Shown here: in pieces, positions 47,450 to 59,486 of the stretch
Numbering within the stretch: the first letter of the stretch is position 1
Layout: the number at the start of each line of letters is the position of its first letter
Origin: Stercorarius parasiticus
Taxonomy: Eukaryota; Chordata; Aves; Charadriiformes; Stercorariidae
Direction of reading: 5' to 3'
Assembly (NCBI GenBank): GCA_013396915.1
Contig: VWZL01002797.1
Coordinates: 64,533-128,532, forward strand
Length of the DNA stretch: 64,000 nt
The notes under the pieces: model-generated
What the model saw: only the letters and a program-made list of their open reading frames with translations
Database searches by the model: none
What the model was told of the DNA's origin: nothing
Made by a program: the position numbers and the translations under genes

Positions 47450-47760
47450 CGATGGGGAGCGAATCCTGCATGTGTTCCTGCGGAGCCGTAGATCAGGTCG
47501 CAGCACAAGCCGCGCCAACCTCGTGGAAATACAAGAAGCTGTCAGACTCGAAAGCCAAACCACGTAGCAGCGGGAAAGCCTCAGCCAACATGCAAATTCT
47601 CATTTCCCGCTACCATGACAGCCTCTCTGCCTGGCAGGTGAGCTGTGAAAACCGCTCCGTCCGCGGTGGCTCTCTCGGCATGGGGCGCATGGCTCCGCAC
47701 GAGCTGGAGGAGCCGATCCTTGAGCGTGCGGGTCCATCGGCCGGGCTGTCAGGGATCTTG
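47450..47760 (+). promoter_or_regulatory. CpG-rich segment overlapping an unassigned ORF
   Basis: About 24 CpGs in 310 bases by hand count, well above the surroundings. A 145-codon plus-strand ORF (47,452-47,889) covers it, and a donor-like CAG|GTGAGC occurs at about 47,636 inside that ORF. The predicted protein has no recognisable domain or signal. It could be an unrecognised first exon, or simply a GC-rich open stretch; I favour the latter. Confidence 0.2.
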
Positions 47761-48719
47761 GTCATGGGTGATGGCAGCGGCTGTGATCGCTCCCATTTTG
47801 CAGCCAAGGGGAAAAAGGAGCAAGAAGTTTATTTCAGCCTCAGTGCTGCCAGGGAGCCTCCAGATATGGGTTATAAGGGGAAATATTGAGGCAGTGCAGC
47901 TGAAAGGTGTGAGCCAGGGACACGTCTGAAGCACTCCTGGGCACTCTTGGAGCCAAGTCCGGGGGGTTCAAATCTTCACGGAGCCCCACAAGCCAAGATC
48001 TAGCCAAAGGCTTGTTTGCTTAACGGACCCTTCTAGCTCAAACAAAAAAAAAAAGCATGAAAATAGCCCACTTGGGTTGGGGGGGGTCTGCCAAGCCTGT
48101 ATCCATCCTGGATGCTCCCGGGGCTTAGCGAGCAGTAGCAGTTGCCAAACACATACCTTTTGAATTACACGTATTGAATGAAAAGCAGCGCTGAAGCTGG
48201 TGACTTGCCTTCAGGAGGTGCCTCGGTACCACCTGAAGTCTTGGTGCTGCCTGAGGTTTCTCCTCGGTAGAGCTCTGCGCTGCTGGGCTGCACGGAGCAC
48301 GCGAGGATTTCATGAGCCGTTCTTGATGTGGGGACAGAGGGGAGGCTGTGTGCGAGCAGTGGATTCAGGAGCACTGGTGTGCTCTTTGTCCTGCATTTTT
48401 TTGGGTAAGAAAGGAGATTTCTGTAAACAGCGGCAAAGTCGTCGGTGGTCCTCAGACTCATCATGGCTGTGGCGCCTTTGGGGAGCTCTGCAGTGGCTGG
48501 GACCCCGGCCCTTGGGCGGTGCTCTGTGTCCGCTCCTGCTCTGCACACACCTCTGCGCTTATAAAATGTACACGTTACACATTCCTATCTCTGGAGTTTA
48601 ACTGCGCACAGCTTTGCTTCGCTCTCCTCTTACGCAGAATTTGTCTAGATGGCCTCCTGACCACTTCACACTAAACAGCAAGGAAGTTCATGGTTGAAGA
48701 GGGGATTTAGGATGAGTGG
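47761..48719. other. unique non-coding DNA, no gene seen
   Basis: No gene. A run of about 12 As lies at 48,042-48,053. Nothing else is recognisable. Confidence 0.5.
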
Positions 48720-48970
48720 AAAAAGCCTCACGTTGTGCCAGGGGAGATTTAGATTGGATATCCGGAAAAATTTCTTCACCAAAAGGCTTTATCAAGCCTT
48801 GGCACAGGCTGCCCAGGGAAGGGATCGAGTCACCATCCCTGGAGGCATTTAAAAGACACGTAGGTGTGGTGCTGAGGAACATGGTTTAGCGGTGGACTTG
48901 GCAGTGTTGGGTTAACAGTTGGACTTGATGATCTTAAAGGTCTTTTCCATCTAAACGATTCTACGATTAC
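48720..48970 (+). mobile_element. CR1 LINE 3' end, distinct subfamily
   Basis: A diverged CR1 3' region: GGGGAGATTTAGATTGGATA, GGCACAGGCTGCCCAGGGAA, CACCATCCCTGGAGGCATTT, CATGGTTTAGCGGTGGACTT, ending CTAAACGATTCTACGATTAC. The GGTTTAGYGGTGGACTTGGC block marks a different CR1 subfamily from the other copies. Several tail substitutions suggest moderate age. 5'-truncated at about 48,720. Confidence 0.9.
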
Positions 48971-51900
48971 GCGGGCGGTGCAGTTGCCTCTGGGTGACTC
49001 GGGGTGATATTGCTCCGAAATCTATAGGACATTACAAAATGGGGTTCTCTGAGGATGGCCTTTCTATATACACCGGTGTTGGTGGATGAGAGACCAGATC
49101 CTGCTGTTCTGTGGTATGAATTCAATCCCTCTCTATTCCCTTTTGCTTACAGCAGATTTAACTTGCTCTGTGCCTCCCAGTTTGCCTCTCCTTGGCGCTA
49201 CTGGAAGACAAATAAGCGTGTCTGCATTTTAACAGTAGGAGCAGTATTAAGCAAAGCTCTACCTACATAGAAATACTACCTTAAGGAACCTGCAGGGTTC
49301 CCGGGGTGCAGGCAGGACCACGCAGACAAGTGTGTCCGAGGCAGAGGAGAGCTCAGGCAGGAGTGAATGATCCGTAAACATCGTAACTGCTGCAGCGTGG
49401 GTCCGGGATTAGTTCTCAGACGATGGCTCCGTCACCAGAAATGCATCTTTTAGCAGTGCAGCACGTGAGGCTGACGGTGCAAACGTCCAGGAGTGCTCCT
49501 GGGAATCGGAGCCTGGAAACCTGTGCCATTTCGATACCTTCCCGGCCGATACTGGGGGGACTGGGCTGCACAAGAGACCTGCTGGAGGACTGGGGAGGGG
49601 AGGTTGAATTTCCTGTGGGTTTTTTTGCATTTTTTTTTTCCCTTCTATGGGTGTATTTGCGTGGAAATCGTGACTCATTACAGACAGAGGGGGTGGCTGG
49701 GAGGACCCGCTGACAAATCTGGTGGGATGTGCCCAGGGTTTTCCCATGGTGGCTGACGGCAGAGCCCACTTGAAATGGTGCGATGCCCTCAGGGCCGCGG
49801 AGCACCAGCACCCTCGGACTGAGCGGAAACTCAACAGCAGTAAGAGATCCCGCGCAAGGGGAAGTTAATATCTAAATGTGGTTTTTGTCTCTGCTTCCTG
49901 GGTTGCAGATAAGGTCTTTCCAGGGCATATAGAATTTGAGCCTGTGGTTTCTGGAGCTATAAATGTAACACCACTGTGTTTTCATTAGGTCTGAGGACAA
50001 ATGTGTTGACTGAAACCTTATCTCTTATATTACCCTAATGGCTTTCATGATACGTAGTCAGTAGGCTATAAGAAGCGTACAAAAGGGGACCTAGCAGTGA
50101 CGGCGGGTTTTCTGCAGCTCAGGTGCATCGTGCCAGACGTGTGCAACAGCACACAGCAAGGCGACAAATGTCCGAGCGCCACGATAACACAAAACACAAA
50201 CAAACCACGTGCTTTGTTTGCAGATCGGACGCATTCCAACCCAGCACAATTATGTCAGATGTTCACTACTCAAAGCACGTATTACATGGAGGCTTACCTG
50301 TTTCAATGAGCTGGTGTTGAACCACAAGTTCCCAAGGGGCCTGGCTCTTGTCATGCCTCAGAGATAAATATTTTGGAGTTTCTAAGTGGAAACCTGTAGC
50401 CGATCCTCTCCCGGCCGTCTGCATGGAGCAGGGCTCAGGGTCACAGGTACAAGGACGTGATGGGTGGCTCCAGTCACATCCCACCACAGGGACAGGGGTG
50501 TCTAAGCCCTGCAGGAGCGCGGAGCTGCCTGGGCATCCTGGGCATCCCTGGCCTTGGCACAGCCTGGATTGCAACTCTCATCCCTTGGCAGGTGCTGGGC
50601 AAAGTTCACACAATTCCTCGTCATTTCCCTGTAGCAGGTACCAGCTCCCCAAAGGCATACTTTTGGGGTGCCACTTTCTTGTGGTTTTTGAAAGCAAAGT
50701 GCGGGGAATTCTTACGCTACAGGAAATTTAAGAAAACATTAATTTTATTCCAAATCAGAATGAAACTCTTTCAAATGGTTGAAGTGTCCTGAGATCCACC
50801 AGTTCTGGGAGTTGGTCAATATGGCTAACTTTGCCTGAATGATGTTTTGAAAGCAAGAAATTAAGAGCATTGTTAGAGTAAATTACACCAAATTTAGAGG
50901 ATCCTTTCTTTCCTTACTGGGGGTACAGCTCATATTAACCCATATTAAGAAATAGTGGGTTACATAGTCATGACTTAAGCCTGACCTGACCTGCAATTTC
51001 TATTGCTTTGGTCAGAACGAGCTCATGAGCATCTCCCACCTCCTGTATCAGTGGCTGTGGCGGTTGTGTCACCTTCCCAGAACTTAGGGTTTGCTGGAGA
51101 GGATATATGGCAGCCTGGGATAAGTTTTGAGGGCTGGAAGTGGTCTATCAGCCCCCTAAAAGTGGAGTTGCTATTGTATGGTACTTCGGAACCAGCAGGA
51201 AGTGTTTCACGGTAGGTTTGCTCATGAGGTGGATTGAGATGTCGGATGCAACAATGCTGTGGTCCAGTATGGTACCAGGAATGTTATGGACCTATTGGAG
51301 GAGCTGTGAAACAAATCCAGCCAAGGGGAGGAGCAATAAAGCATAGGTGCATCAGGGAAACACATACTATGATGGCTTGGGGTTGTTGTTCCCAGTTCTG
51401 AACAGACCTGTTGTTATTTTTTTGCAAGTGCTCATGGTTTGATAAGCACTCTGGAAAAAAACAGGCTTTTAGAAATATTTAAGGACCCTCCTTCCATTTC
51501 AATATTTTTTCTCGGTGCCTCCTGTTGGTATCCCAGGTATTTCTTCTCTGCTCAGATGTTCATGGTAAGCATGCACCGAGAAACGTCGCTGGGGTTTAGC
51601 TGGGAAAAAGCCCTGCTAATTACTCCATTACATTTAGGGAAAAAAAAACCAAAAAAACCCCACCTGAGAAGCGATAAATTAATCATTAACTTGAAAATAA
51701 AGAGCTGTGTATGTCCCCACACATTTCCATACGGGTAGGAAACCCTTTTTTTCCATCTGGCTGGATAAACTGTGAATAGAGTAGCCCAGCAATTTAAACA
51801 TGCTGCACAAACAGCGCCTATTTCTCATAGATATAAAATACACGTAAGAGCAAGGGGATACCAGGGGATTACACTGCAAGTTCACCGTGGTGGAGGGAGG

Positions 51901-52119
51901 CGGCTGCAACAACAAAGAGCAAATTCATGGCCGGGGTCCTGCCCCATATGAGGTCATTTTCTGTTGAAGTTGGGCTCATTAGTCCGGCCGGCTTGTTGAT
52001 ACAGCTCGAAGTGCGGGTGACAAGTGTGACTGGGTTTGCTGAATTAGGCCTGCCCACTGCGCCCAGCACGCAGAGATTCATCATTGTCTCTCTCTGGGAA
52101 CAGGACTGTTAATTACACA
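48971..52119. other. unique non-coding DNA; AT-rich 49.86-50.08 kb
   Basis: No gene. Bases 49,860-50,085 and 50,820-51,000 are AT-rich candidate regulatory sequence by composition only. Bases 51,000-51,380 have a texture that could be an old transposon, but I cannot assign a family. Bases 51,640-51,660 are A/C-rich low complexity. Confidence 0.4.
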
Positions 52120-52565
52120 AACTGCCCGAGCCGAATTTTCCAGCCGCGCGTCTCCGTGAGGTCATTTCTGTCCCAGAACCATCAGGTTTTGACAGCAGAG
52201 TGTTTAAACAACACGAGAGCGGTTTATTTGGGACAATGAGGGAGAGGGCCGGGTCACAGGACTTCATTAGGTAACTTCCTCCGCCTCGGAGGGGGTGGAT
52301 TTGGCCCCCGACCAAACCCCCGACCAGGGCTACCTCTGCAGTCCTGCACATCACCCTCCTCCCGCCGGAGCGACCCCGGGCTGCGTTTGGCCGTGGGGTC
52401 TCGCAGACGAGCGCGGCATCCCCACGCTGCCTTTTCTTCCAGGCTAAAATACCCCAACCGCGAGATCGCTCCTTTTTGATGTATTTCGTGAAGCAGCGTG
52501 GGGAAAAGCGTTACATCATTGCTCGCCACCGCGGGAACGTCACTCTGATAAGGAAAGTCGGCTGA
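52120..52565. promoter_or_regulatory. CpG island-like segment
   Basis: Bases 52,320-52,560 hold about 23 CpGs in 240 bases at high GC by hand count, and more CpGs occur at 52,120-52,160 (GCCGCGCGTCTCCGTG). The observed/expected ratio is close to 1, unlike most of the window. No TATA box, exon or recognisable ORF is linked to it. It is a candidate unmethylated regulatory region or orphan island. Confidence 0.4.
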
Positions 52566-53689
52566 TCCTCCCAGCTCCACCCCAAGCACTTGAGGTGGCT
52601 TTTGGGTGGTCGCAGACAGTGTTTAATTCAGGTGATCCATCCCAGAGGCCACTGAATTCACCATTAATTTTTCTCAGTTGAGTTCGTGGTTTGAGGAGTC
52701 AGGTACTTGCGTCTTGTTTTCTGAAGCCGCTTGAGATATTCAACCCTGTAAATCGTTACATGCTTATCGCAGAAGCTCTTGACCCTGTGGCCATTGCAAG
52801 GAGTCACTTGAAATACTTTTTTGCAATTTTTTTTGAAGAAAATTATTACTTGAATCTAGCCTTTTTGTTAGGAATTAAGGGCTAAAACCCTTGGACCGTA
52901 AGTGCTCGTTTTTTAATATATTTTTTTTTACTAACACTGCATAATAAAGTAATTACATAATTAGCAGTAAATTATTTAAAGAAGTGATTCTTTAAATTTA
53001 GGAGAAGCAGCGGACCTTTCATTTCTCTGAGCGGGAACGTATGATGAAGCTTCTGATCTGGGAGGTTTCTATCCCAGCCGCGGGGTTGAGTCGATGCTGA
53101 GGAAGGAACGGGCGCAGGGAAAGTCTGGTCCAAAGGAGGTGACAGCGTGGTGCAGGGATGCTGCTGAGGATGCAGCACCCCATGAGGATACTGTAATTCC
53201 TCCAGCTCAGCAGCACCCGGCTGCCAAATCCACCCAGAGGTTTTCCACCCCCCGTTTTGGCTCAGACAGATGCAAACGTCTTGGTGACCAGGGGTGCATT
53301 TAGAGGTGGCCTTTAGCCAAAACGTAAGTCTTGAGGTCCAGGGATGGTTGGAGCACAGCGTCTCTGCTTGGGCTGGTCTGAGTATCCCTTCAGTTTGCTG
53401 CATGCCGACAGTGATGGATTACAGCACCCGGCCACTAAAGTAGCTTTTTGGAGATGAAATATTAGTTGCGTTCTCCACTTGTTGGTCTGGATTTTGCTTT
53501 TGCCCCGAGAGCAGGCAGCGCTTCCCCGTGGTGCCCAGTCCTCCCTTCGAAACCCCCCCTGCAAGGGCTCTGCCGAAGGCGGCGGGAGGGGATTTCAAGC
53601 CCAGATTTTCTTGCTGCTCTGACAGGGTAGCGCTAGGAACCGACAGGCTGCGGTGTAAGGATAGCATTGGGAAAAGGCTACACTTCATT
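52566..53689. other. unique non-coding DNA, no gene seen
   Basis: No gene. Bases 52,890-53,005 are very AT-rich with a T run at about 52,920-52,930. The remainder is mixed sequence with conflicting short ORFs. Confidence 0.45.
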
Positions 53690-54010
53690 TTACTCTAACC
53701 AGAAAGTTTGTTCACCCAGAAGCCCTTTTGGGGGAGCTACTTATTTTCTAATGTTGTGATAATAATGAAATGATACAGGAGAGAGGGAATAATGAAGACA
53801 AACTGATTTCCTAATGCATTGAGCACAAAAGGAGGCAGAGAAGGGTTTCAACAACGAGACGAAAAAAAGATTTTATTTTAAATAAAGATTACAAAAATAA
53901 CCTACTGTCAAAGGTGATGTGAAAACCATTAAATGGCAATTTAACGTAATTATAATCACGGGTGAGCTAAGGGCTATCTTACACAATTACAATCAATCTT
54001 TCTGTCTGGA
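53690..54010. promoter_or_regulatory. AT-rich candidate conserved non-coding element
   Basis: AT-rich, CpG-poor sequence with dense homeodomain-like words (TAATAATGAAAT, ATTAAATGGCAATTTAACG, TAATTATAATCACG, ACAATTACAATCAATC) and a TCAAAGGTG-type TCF/LEF-like word at about 53,909. It lies directly beside the CpG-rich block at 54,030-54,270. The regulatory role is inferred, and conservation was not testable. Confidence 0.3.
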
Positions 54011-54029
54011 CGTGTTACCCTGAGCCCTT

Positions 54030-54270
54030 ACTCCTGCCTACAGCCCCGCGTTCCCCCTGCGGAAATGCTCCGTTTAAGAAAGCGGCTCCATGACGGCTGA
54101 AGCCATCGGGACCAAGCGATACCCTCTGAGGGCCGGCAGAGAAACACGCTCAGGCTCTGCCTTCCCTGACTGTGACGGCCCTTTTAACAGCCGCCGCTGG
54201 AGTTAATAACCGAGCGTGGTACCTTACTGCCGCCGATCGCTATAAAGCGGTGTCTCGCCAAACGAGTAGC
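54030..54270. promoter_or_regulatory. CpG island-like segment with TATA word
   Basis: About 20 CpGs in 240 bases by hand count. A TATAAAG word lies at 54,241-54,247 on the plus strand, immediately after a GCCGCCGATCG run. Downstream on the plus strand the first ATG (about 54,283) opens only a handful of codons, so no coding first exon is supported. It could be a promoter of a non-coding transcript, an enhancer or a chance arrangement. Confidence 0.3.
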
Positions 54271-55899
54271 AGATGGCACCACCATGCTTGGCTGTGTTGA
54301 AATTTTATGAGCATGGTGGATCCTTATTTACTAAACTAGCAGAACTGCGTGCGCACCCGACGTTTAAAAAAGAAGGGGCATCAATCAGCCGGACTGCGCT
54401 GTCCTCATCCACGCAATGTGCTTCTGCTGCGGAGAAATAAGAAATAAGGTTTAAGAGAGAAAGTGAGTTCAAAAGCGTTCGCTTCAAGGGGCAAAGCCAG
54501 CGGTTGTCCTGCAAACTGCCACCCAAAAGGGCATTGGGAGAGACTTCAAGCTGGGGATCAAAGGGCTCGAGTGCCTGTAGGTGTTGGTGGGATGCCACCC
54601 GCTAGGTCACGGTGGCCTTGGTCGGGACACGGCATGGGAGGCGCTGGCGTGTGACATCCCGTGTCTCGCTGCAGCATTTCCAGTGTGAAACAAAGGCTCC
54701 TCTGTCAGTGCTGAGCGAATATCCCAAGAAGAAATAATAAAACTAATCTCAGTAATCTGATTTAGTGCCGGTTCGAAGGTTTCTGTAAGCATGCAAAGTT
54801 AATCAGAGAGACTAATTAATAGGGCTTGGAGCTGCCCTCCATCAGTCGGCAGCAGTTTTGGCAATGCTGGACAGAAGCGCCCGTCCTGGGGAGCTGGTCG
54901 GACCATCCCACCCCACCTGCCATGATTCGAGGCTCAACAAGAGCGTGTGGTTTGGCTCTGGCGTCTTCTCTCTTGGGTGATGGGCATCACGCCTGTGATG
55001 TGCTGCGGCACCTGCCGTGCTGGTACAGCAGCCACGCAACTCGTACCAGGCAGTCAGGGCACGCAAACATCCCCGCTGATGATTTTCTTGTTTATGCTTC
55101 AGAGTCACTGAAGGGGAGTAACAGGATGGGACATTCAATAAGGTTGGGCTGTCATAAAATAGTACTAATGATCCTTAGGTTTAAAAGTCCAGGACGTCAT
55201 TTACATACGGGCTTTTCAGAGCACGGCCGTCAAATGATTGCTATCATGCAGATGATAACCCTGGCCATGTGCTGGAGCTTCCTGAAGGTCCCGGCTTTTC
55301 TTAGGGGTCACATCATGTTTCTTCCTCTTGGATGAATCATGGACTGCAGGAACCTGGCCGCTCCAAACCAGGTTGGCCAGCCAGGTTTGATTCCACCAGC
55401 TGCAGAATCAGGTTTTAGCCAACCAACCCATCTCACCAGAGCATGGTATGAGCGTTGCAAGGTGCCAGCACAGCAGAACTGCACGTGCTGCGGGAGCGGC
55501 CCCTAAGGATTTTAGGTCAACGTGAGTGATGCAAATGCCTTTGCCTCAGTTTCCCACCCCCGAGCAGGGCCTGGGAATATCTGAGTAAATGACAAGGAGT
55601 AAAATGCTTTAACAAGACCCGATGATGGGTCTGCGGGAAACACAAAGACTTCTGCTCAGGTAGCTCCGAGCAGCTTCTCCTGCCTCCTCCTGAGCCGAGG
55701 AACTCTTCCCAACCCTCCACGCTGGTACCTTCCAGGTTGATCTTAGCGACAACGTGGTCTGGATGGCAAGAAAAGCCCCTTAAAAAGGAAAAGTGAGCAA
55801 ATGGAAGCCAGGACCAAGGGGGAGATGCCCAGAACTGCTGTGAACTGTGTCAGGGAGTTCATTTCATCTCCAAGCAAAGGGGGCTGGGGATTAGCTCCG
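54271..55899. other. unique non-coding DNA, no gene seen
   Basis: No gene. A 169-codon plus-strand ORF (54,826-55,335) matches no family I recognise. A CCTCAGTTTCCC word at about 55,545 is MIR-core-like but isolated. Confidence 0.45.
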
Positions 55900-56200
55900 C
55901 TTAAAAGATTGTTCTGAGGGGAGAAAATGTACTAATTAATTTGATTTTCATTTGGAAAAGGGGCGGTGATTTGAGAGCTGAAATTGCCTGATTATTGCCA
56001 GCACATAAATTTCTCCTAGAAATGTGGCTGCAGTTTATCCTAATCATATTCAACTTTAGGCAATGAAAATACTTCTTGCTATTTGTTTTGGCTTCTCTTG
56101 CTGTTACAGCGTCTGCAAAAATATGTCATGCATGAAACGCTCCCCTATAGTTTGACAAGTTATTCCTTATGCTCGCTAATTTTTCATTAAGAAAAATGAC
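55900..56200. promoter_or_regulatory. AT-rich candidate conserved non-coding element
   Basis: CpG-poor AT-rich block with ACTAATTAATTTGATTTTCA, CCTAATCATATTCAAC, ATATGTCATGCATGAAACG and GCTAATTTTTCATTAAG. ATGCATG-type and TAATTAAT-type words are typical of POU/homeodomain binding sites. Inference from composition only. Confidence 0.3.
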
Positions 56201-59200
56201 AGAAACACCAGATACCCAGTAAGGTCTCCGTAATAGCTGTGCATCAAGATTAAAGACGGAGAAGTGTGGGTCTGCTGGAATTCCTTTGTCTCCATTATTT
56301 TAATGTATTTGTTAAAAAGAAAGTCTCCTGACCCATTCCTGCACTTCTCAGCTACGACAGCTGGAATTTTGCCTCTGTAAAACACGCACAATAGGTTGTA
56401 ACGTATCGTTTGTACAAGGCAAATCTGCTGGCGAGCCTGAGCTGTTACACGCACCTTCGGCCAAAAACTGCCTCTAGCTGGCTCTGGGTGCTGCTGGTGG
56501 TTGAAGGGGGGGCAATTAGTGTTATTATAGCAGAAAGTGGAGGTTCCAACCAAAACAAAGGGGTCGGTGGATTAAGCACTCTAGAAAAAGCGAGCACAGA
56601 CAGTCTCTGCCCCAGTTCCAAATACCTCCTCCATGGGGTCGTGCGCTGGGCGCAAGGGACCACAAGGTACCCAGGCAGGTTGCCTGGGGATGCGGAGCAG
56701 AGCGTTAGTCAAGGTCCTCCACGCCGGTGCCCTAAGGAAGAGCAGGAGCGATGCTCTGGAGGTTAAATTTGTGGCTGCAGCCTCCGCAGATAATGTCCTC
56801 GACATTCCCGCAAGACCTGGGGAGCTCTGAGATGGGCAGAGGACCCGGTGCGTTGAGGAGTTGATGGGGGTGAGAGGATTTAGGGATGCAGGGACCCCAG
56901 GAGCTGAGGCTGGAGAAACCACTGCCACAAAGGAAGGTCAGATGTTTTGAGTGCAATAAATGGTGCTTTTTACAATAACCTGCTGGAAAAATGGCATTGA
57001 GCCGCGGGGTTTGGTGGGGCGGTGGCTGAGCACGAGGCTGGTCCATCCCAACCCGGGGATGCCTCTGCAGAAAGCGAGCGTACAGGAACGAGGTAACTGG
57101 TATTTTAGGGTGTTTTTAAGGCCATGTTGTAGATCTGCCTCCTTACCCCTACCACCCTCTGCCTCGTATTGTCAGCTTCCCGAAGCACAGGCAAATCTTT
57201 TCTAAAACCCATGAAATGGGATGTTAGGACCAAAGTGCGCAGCTTAACTGAGCAGCGGCTGATAGACAGTTTGAGGCTCCTGCAACGAAGCAGCAGCAGG
57301 TGAGAAAACTGGTATTTCGGTACCCGAAGTGACAATTTCCCCACACAGATCAGCCTATGCCTTAAAGCACGGAGCAAACTTGGAGATGCAGCTGCGAAGA
57401 GCTGTGTATCGGCTTCCCAGGCTGCTTGTGAGGATGGGGGCGAGGCTTTGCACAGAGTCATTTACATGGTAATTAATAGCGTCTGTGCATGTGGAGGAAC
57501 GAGGGTGGGGGTCTCCCCGGGGAGCTGCCGGGTCCCAGCGCGCTCGTGGGGAGCCTTCGCCCCTCGAGAGAGGGGAAGGAAGCGGAGCCCCCAAATAGCT
57601 TCATTTCCTCAAGGACTTTCCCAAACAGATGGGATAAAATTGCTATAAAAAAAAAAAGAGGAATCCCAAGACAGGAAAATATAATGAGCTATGGGCAAGG
57701 GGAAAAATAAAGGCTGAGGGATATTTATGCAGCATGGGGAGGAGATAGATCAAATCAGAAATTCCAATTAAGTCCATAATTTATTTCAACGGAAATAATA
57801 AAATTAGGGATGGGCCCAAGCGGTGAAATTCAGATTGGGATCCCCATCCAAGTGACGGGTTTGGGCTGGGTCCGTGTCTAGCGACCTCCGTCCGACCACA
57901 ATGGACAGCATAGACCCGTACCCAGTGGCAGGCCCTCCAAAAGTTAGGGTGGAACCTGCTTAGATAAAGTAGCAGGCGTTCAAAGGGCACCATAAATGGT
58001 AGATATTGTGAGACAGGATAATTTTTTTTTTTTAATTAAATGCGTTAAAATTTGTGAGAGAAAAGGATACACCATGCAAGGCCAAAATATATACATTGAC
58101 TACAAGGAGAAGGCATTACTTCAAGAGACAGGTATTTATCAGGCCCAACAGCCGCTGTGATTGCTGCTAAAAAGTCCTGCTGGCAAAAAATGAAAAATCC
58201 CCTTGGTCTTTCTCCTCTTTAATCTAGCAAAAATCTATCAAAAGCAGGTGTGCATCCTTGCTAAGAAACCAAGGCAAAGTCCAAACGGCATAGAGAGGGG
58301 CAGAGAAATGTATTTTTGAGGGTTTTTTCCCTGCGTGTCCAGGCATCTGCAGTTGCAGGGTACGGCTGGCACGTGGGTACGCCAGCACTGGTTTGTAATG
58401 GGGAGACGAATCGTAAAGCTGTGGCCAAGGAGCTGCGCTGCTTGCTGCAGAGTCGCTCCTCGTGGCACCAGTCCGCCCCACTTTAATTCGGCATCAGAAT
58501 CACCGGGATTGGCGCAAACACAAACATTCCCCCAAGCTCGAAGAGGGGGAAGGGGCTGGACAAATTTTTTGGACCTCATAACAGCAAGTGGCAGAATCCC
58601 TTGAAACACAAAGGGGTGATGGAGGCGGATCGTTATCTTCAGCTCTCGTCTTCCGGCAGCCCGTGGCGAGGCCGAGGAGGACGCAGCGTTAATCAACCAC
58701 CCACAAAGTGCATGAACCGGAGCTCCCTCCACCTTGAGATCTGACCAAGAAATAGCACATAACACCCTGCCCGAATGGCCCTGGTTAAGCAAGCGGGAAT
58801 TAGCACTGGGGAATGCCCAGGACAAGGTACGAATAAGTCCCCTTGCACGTGGTTTGGCTCGTGATGTGAGGAATTATAAGGCTGGTAAAAGCTGCTGCAG
58901 ATTTATTAAAAGGCTGAGAGGGCAGCATTTTTAATTCCGTTTCAGCCGGACTCCATGTTGCAAATACTTACTTATTATAAAAAAATTTATCAGTGCTTCA
59001 CCTGAAATTACAGTGGGTTTGGTGCCTGGCTCAGCTCCATCACCGGTGTGAGTAGTGTCCTGGGAGGGTCTGGGCAGCGGCTGTGGTGACACCCAGCTTG
59101 TGCCAGCACCCCGCACACGGCCGGGTCGTGATCAAGGTGTCCCCACCGCCTTTGAGGTAACACCCATACTGGTACCGCTGAGTTCTGGGGGAATTACAAG

Positions 59201-59274
59201 GGAAAAAGCCTCATTTTCTCCTGTATAAAGGGTGACCTGAAAGAGCATCATCTCGGTGGCTGTCTGTACAGCTT
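56201..59274. other. unique non-coding DNA, no gene seen
   Basis: No gene is recognisable. An A run lies at 57,647-57,658 and a T run at about 58,023-58,035. Bases 57,640-57,800 and 58,010-58,130 are AT-rich. ORFs up to 195 codons (58,238-58,825, minus) are unrecognisable and conflict with plus-strand ORFs. Confidence 0.45.
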
Positions 59275-59486
59275 GGAAGAGGGAGAAGAAGAAGAAGGAG
59301 GAGGAGGAGGAGGAGGAGAAGAAGAAGAAGAAGGAGGAGGAGAAGAAGAAGAAGAAGGAGGAGGAGAAGAAGAAGAAGAAGGAGGAGGAGAAGGAGGAGG
59401 AGGAGGAGGAGAAGAAGAAGAAGGAGGAGGAGGAGGAGAAGAAGAAGGAGGAGGAAGAGGAGGAGGAGGAGAAGAAGAAGAAGAAG
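59275..59486 (+). repeat. 212-bp homopurine GGA/GAA microsatellite
   Basis: An unbroken purine tract built only of GGA and GAA triplets and near variants, ending at the T of AAGTAGC. A 24-bp higher-order unit of (GGA)3(GAA)5 is repeated at 59,333-59,356 and 59,357-59,380 and begins again at 59,381. Further GGA-rich and GAA-rich blocks alternate after that. Such polypurine/polypyrimidine tracts can form intramolecular triplex (H-DNA). On the minus strand it reads as long poly-Leu, poly-Ser/Pro or similar ORFs that are artefacts of the triplet period. Confidence 0.97.

Noticed and set aside
51000..51380. Stretch with the texture of an old transposon or retrocopy
   Set aside because: I could not find terminal inverted repeats, a CR1 tail, or a readable transposase segment. 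Family assignment would be a guess.
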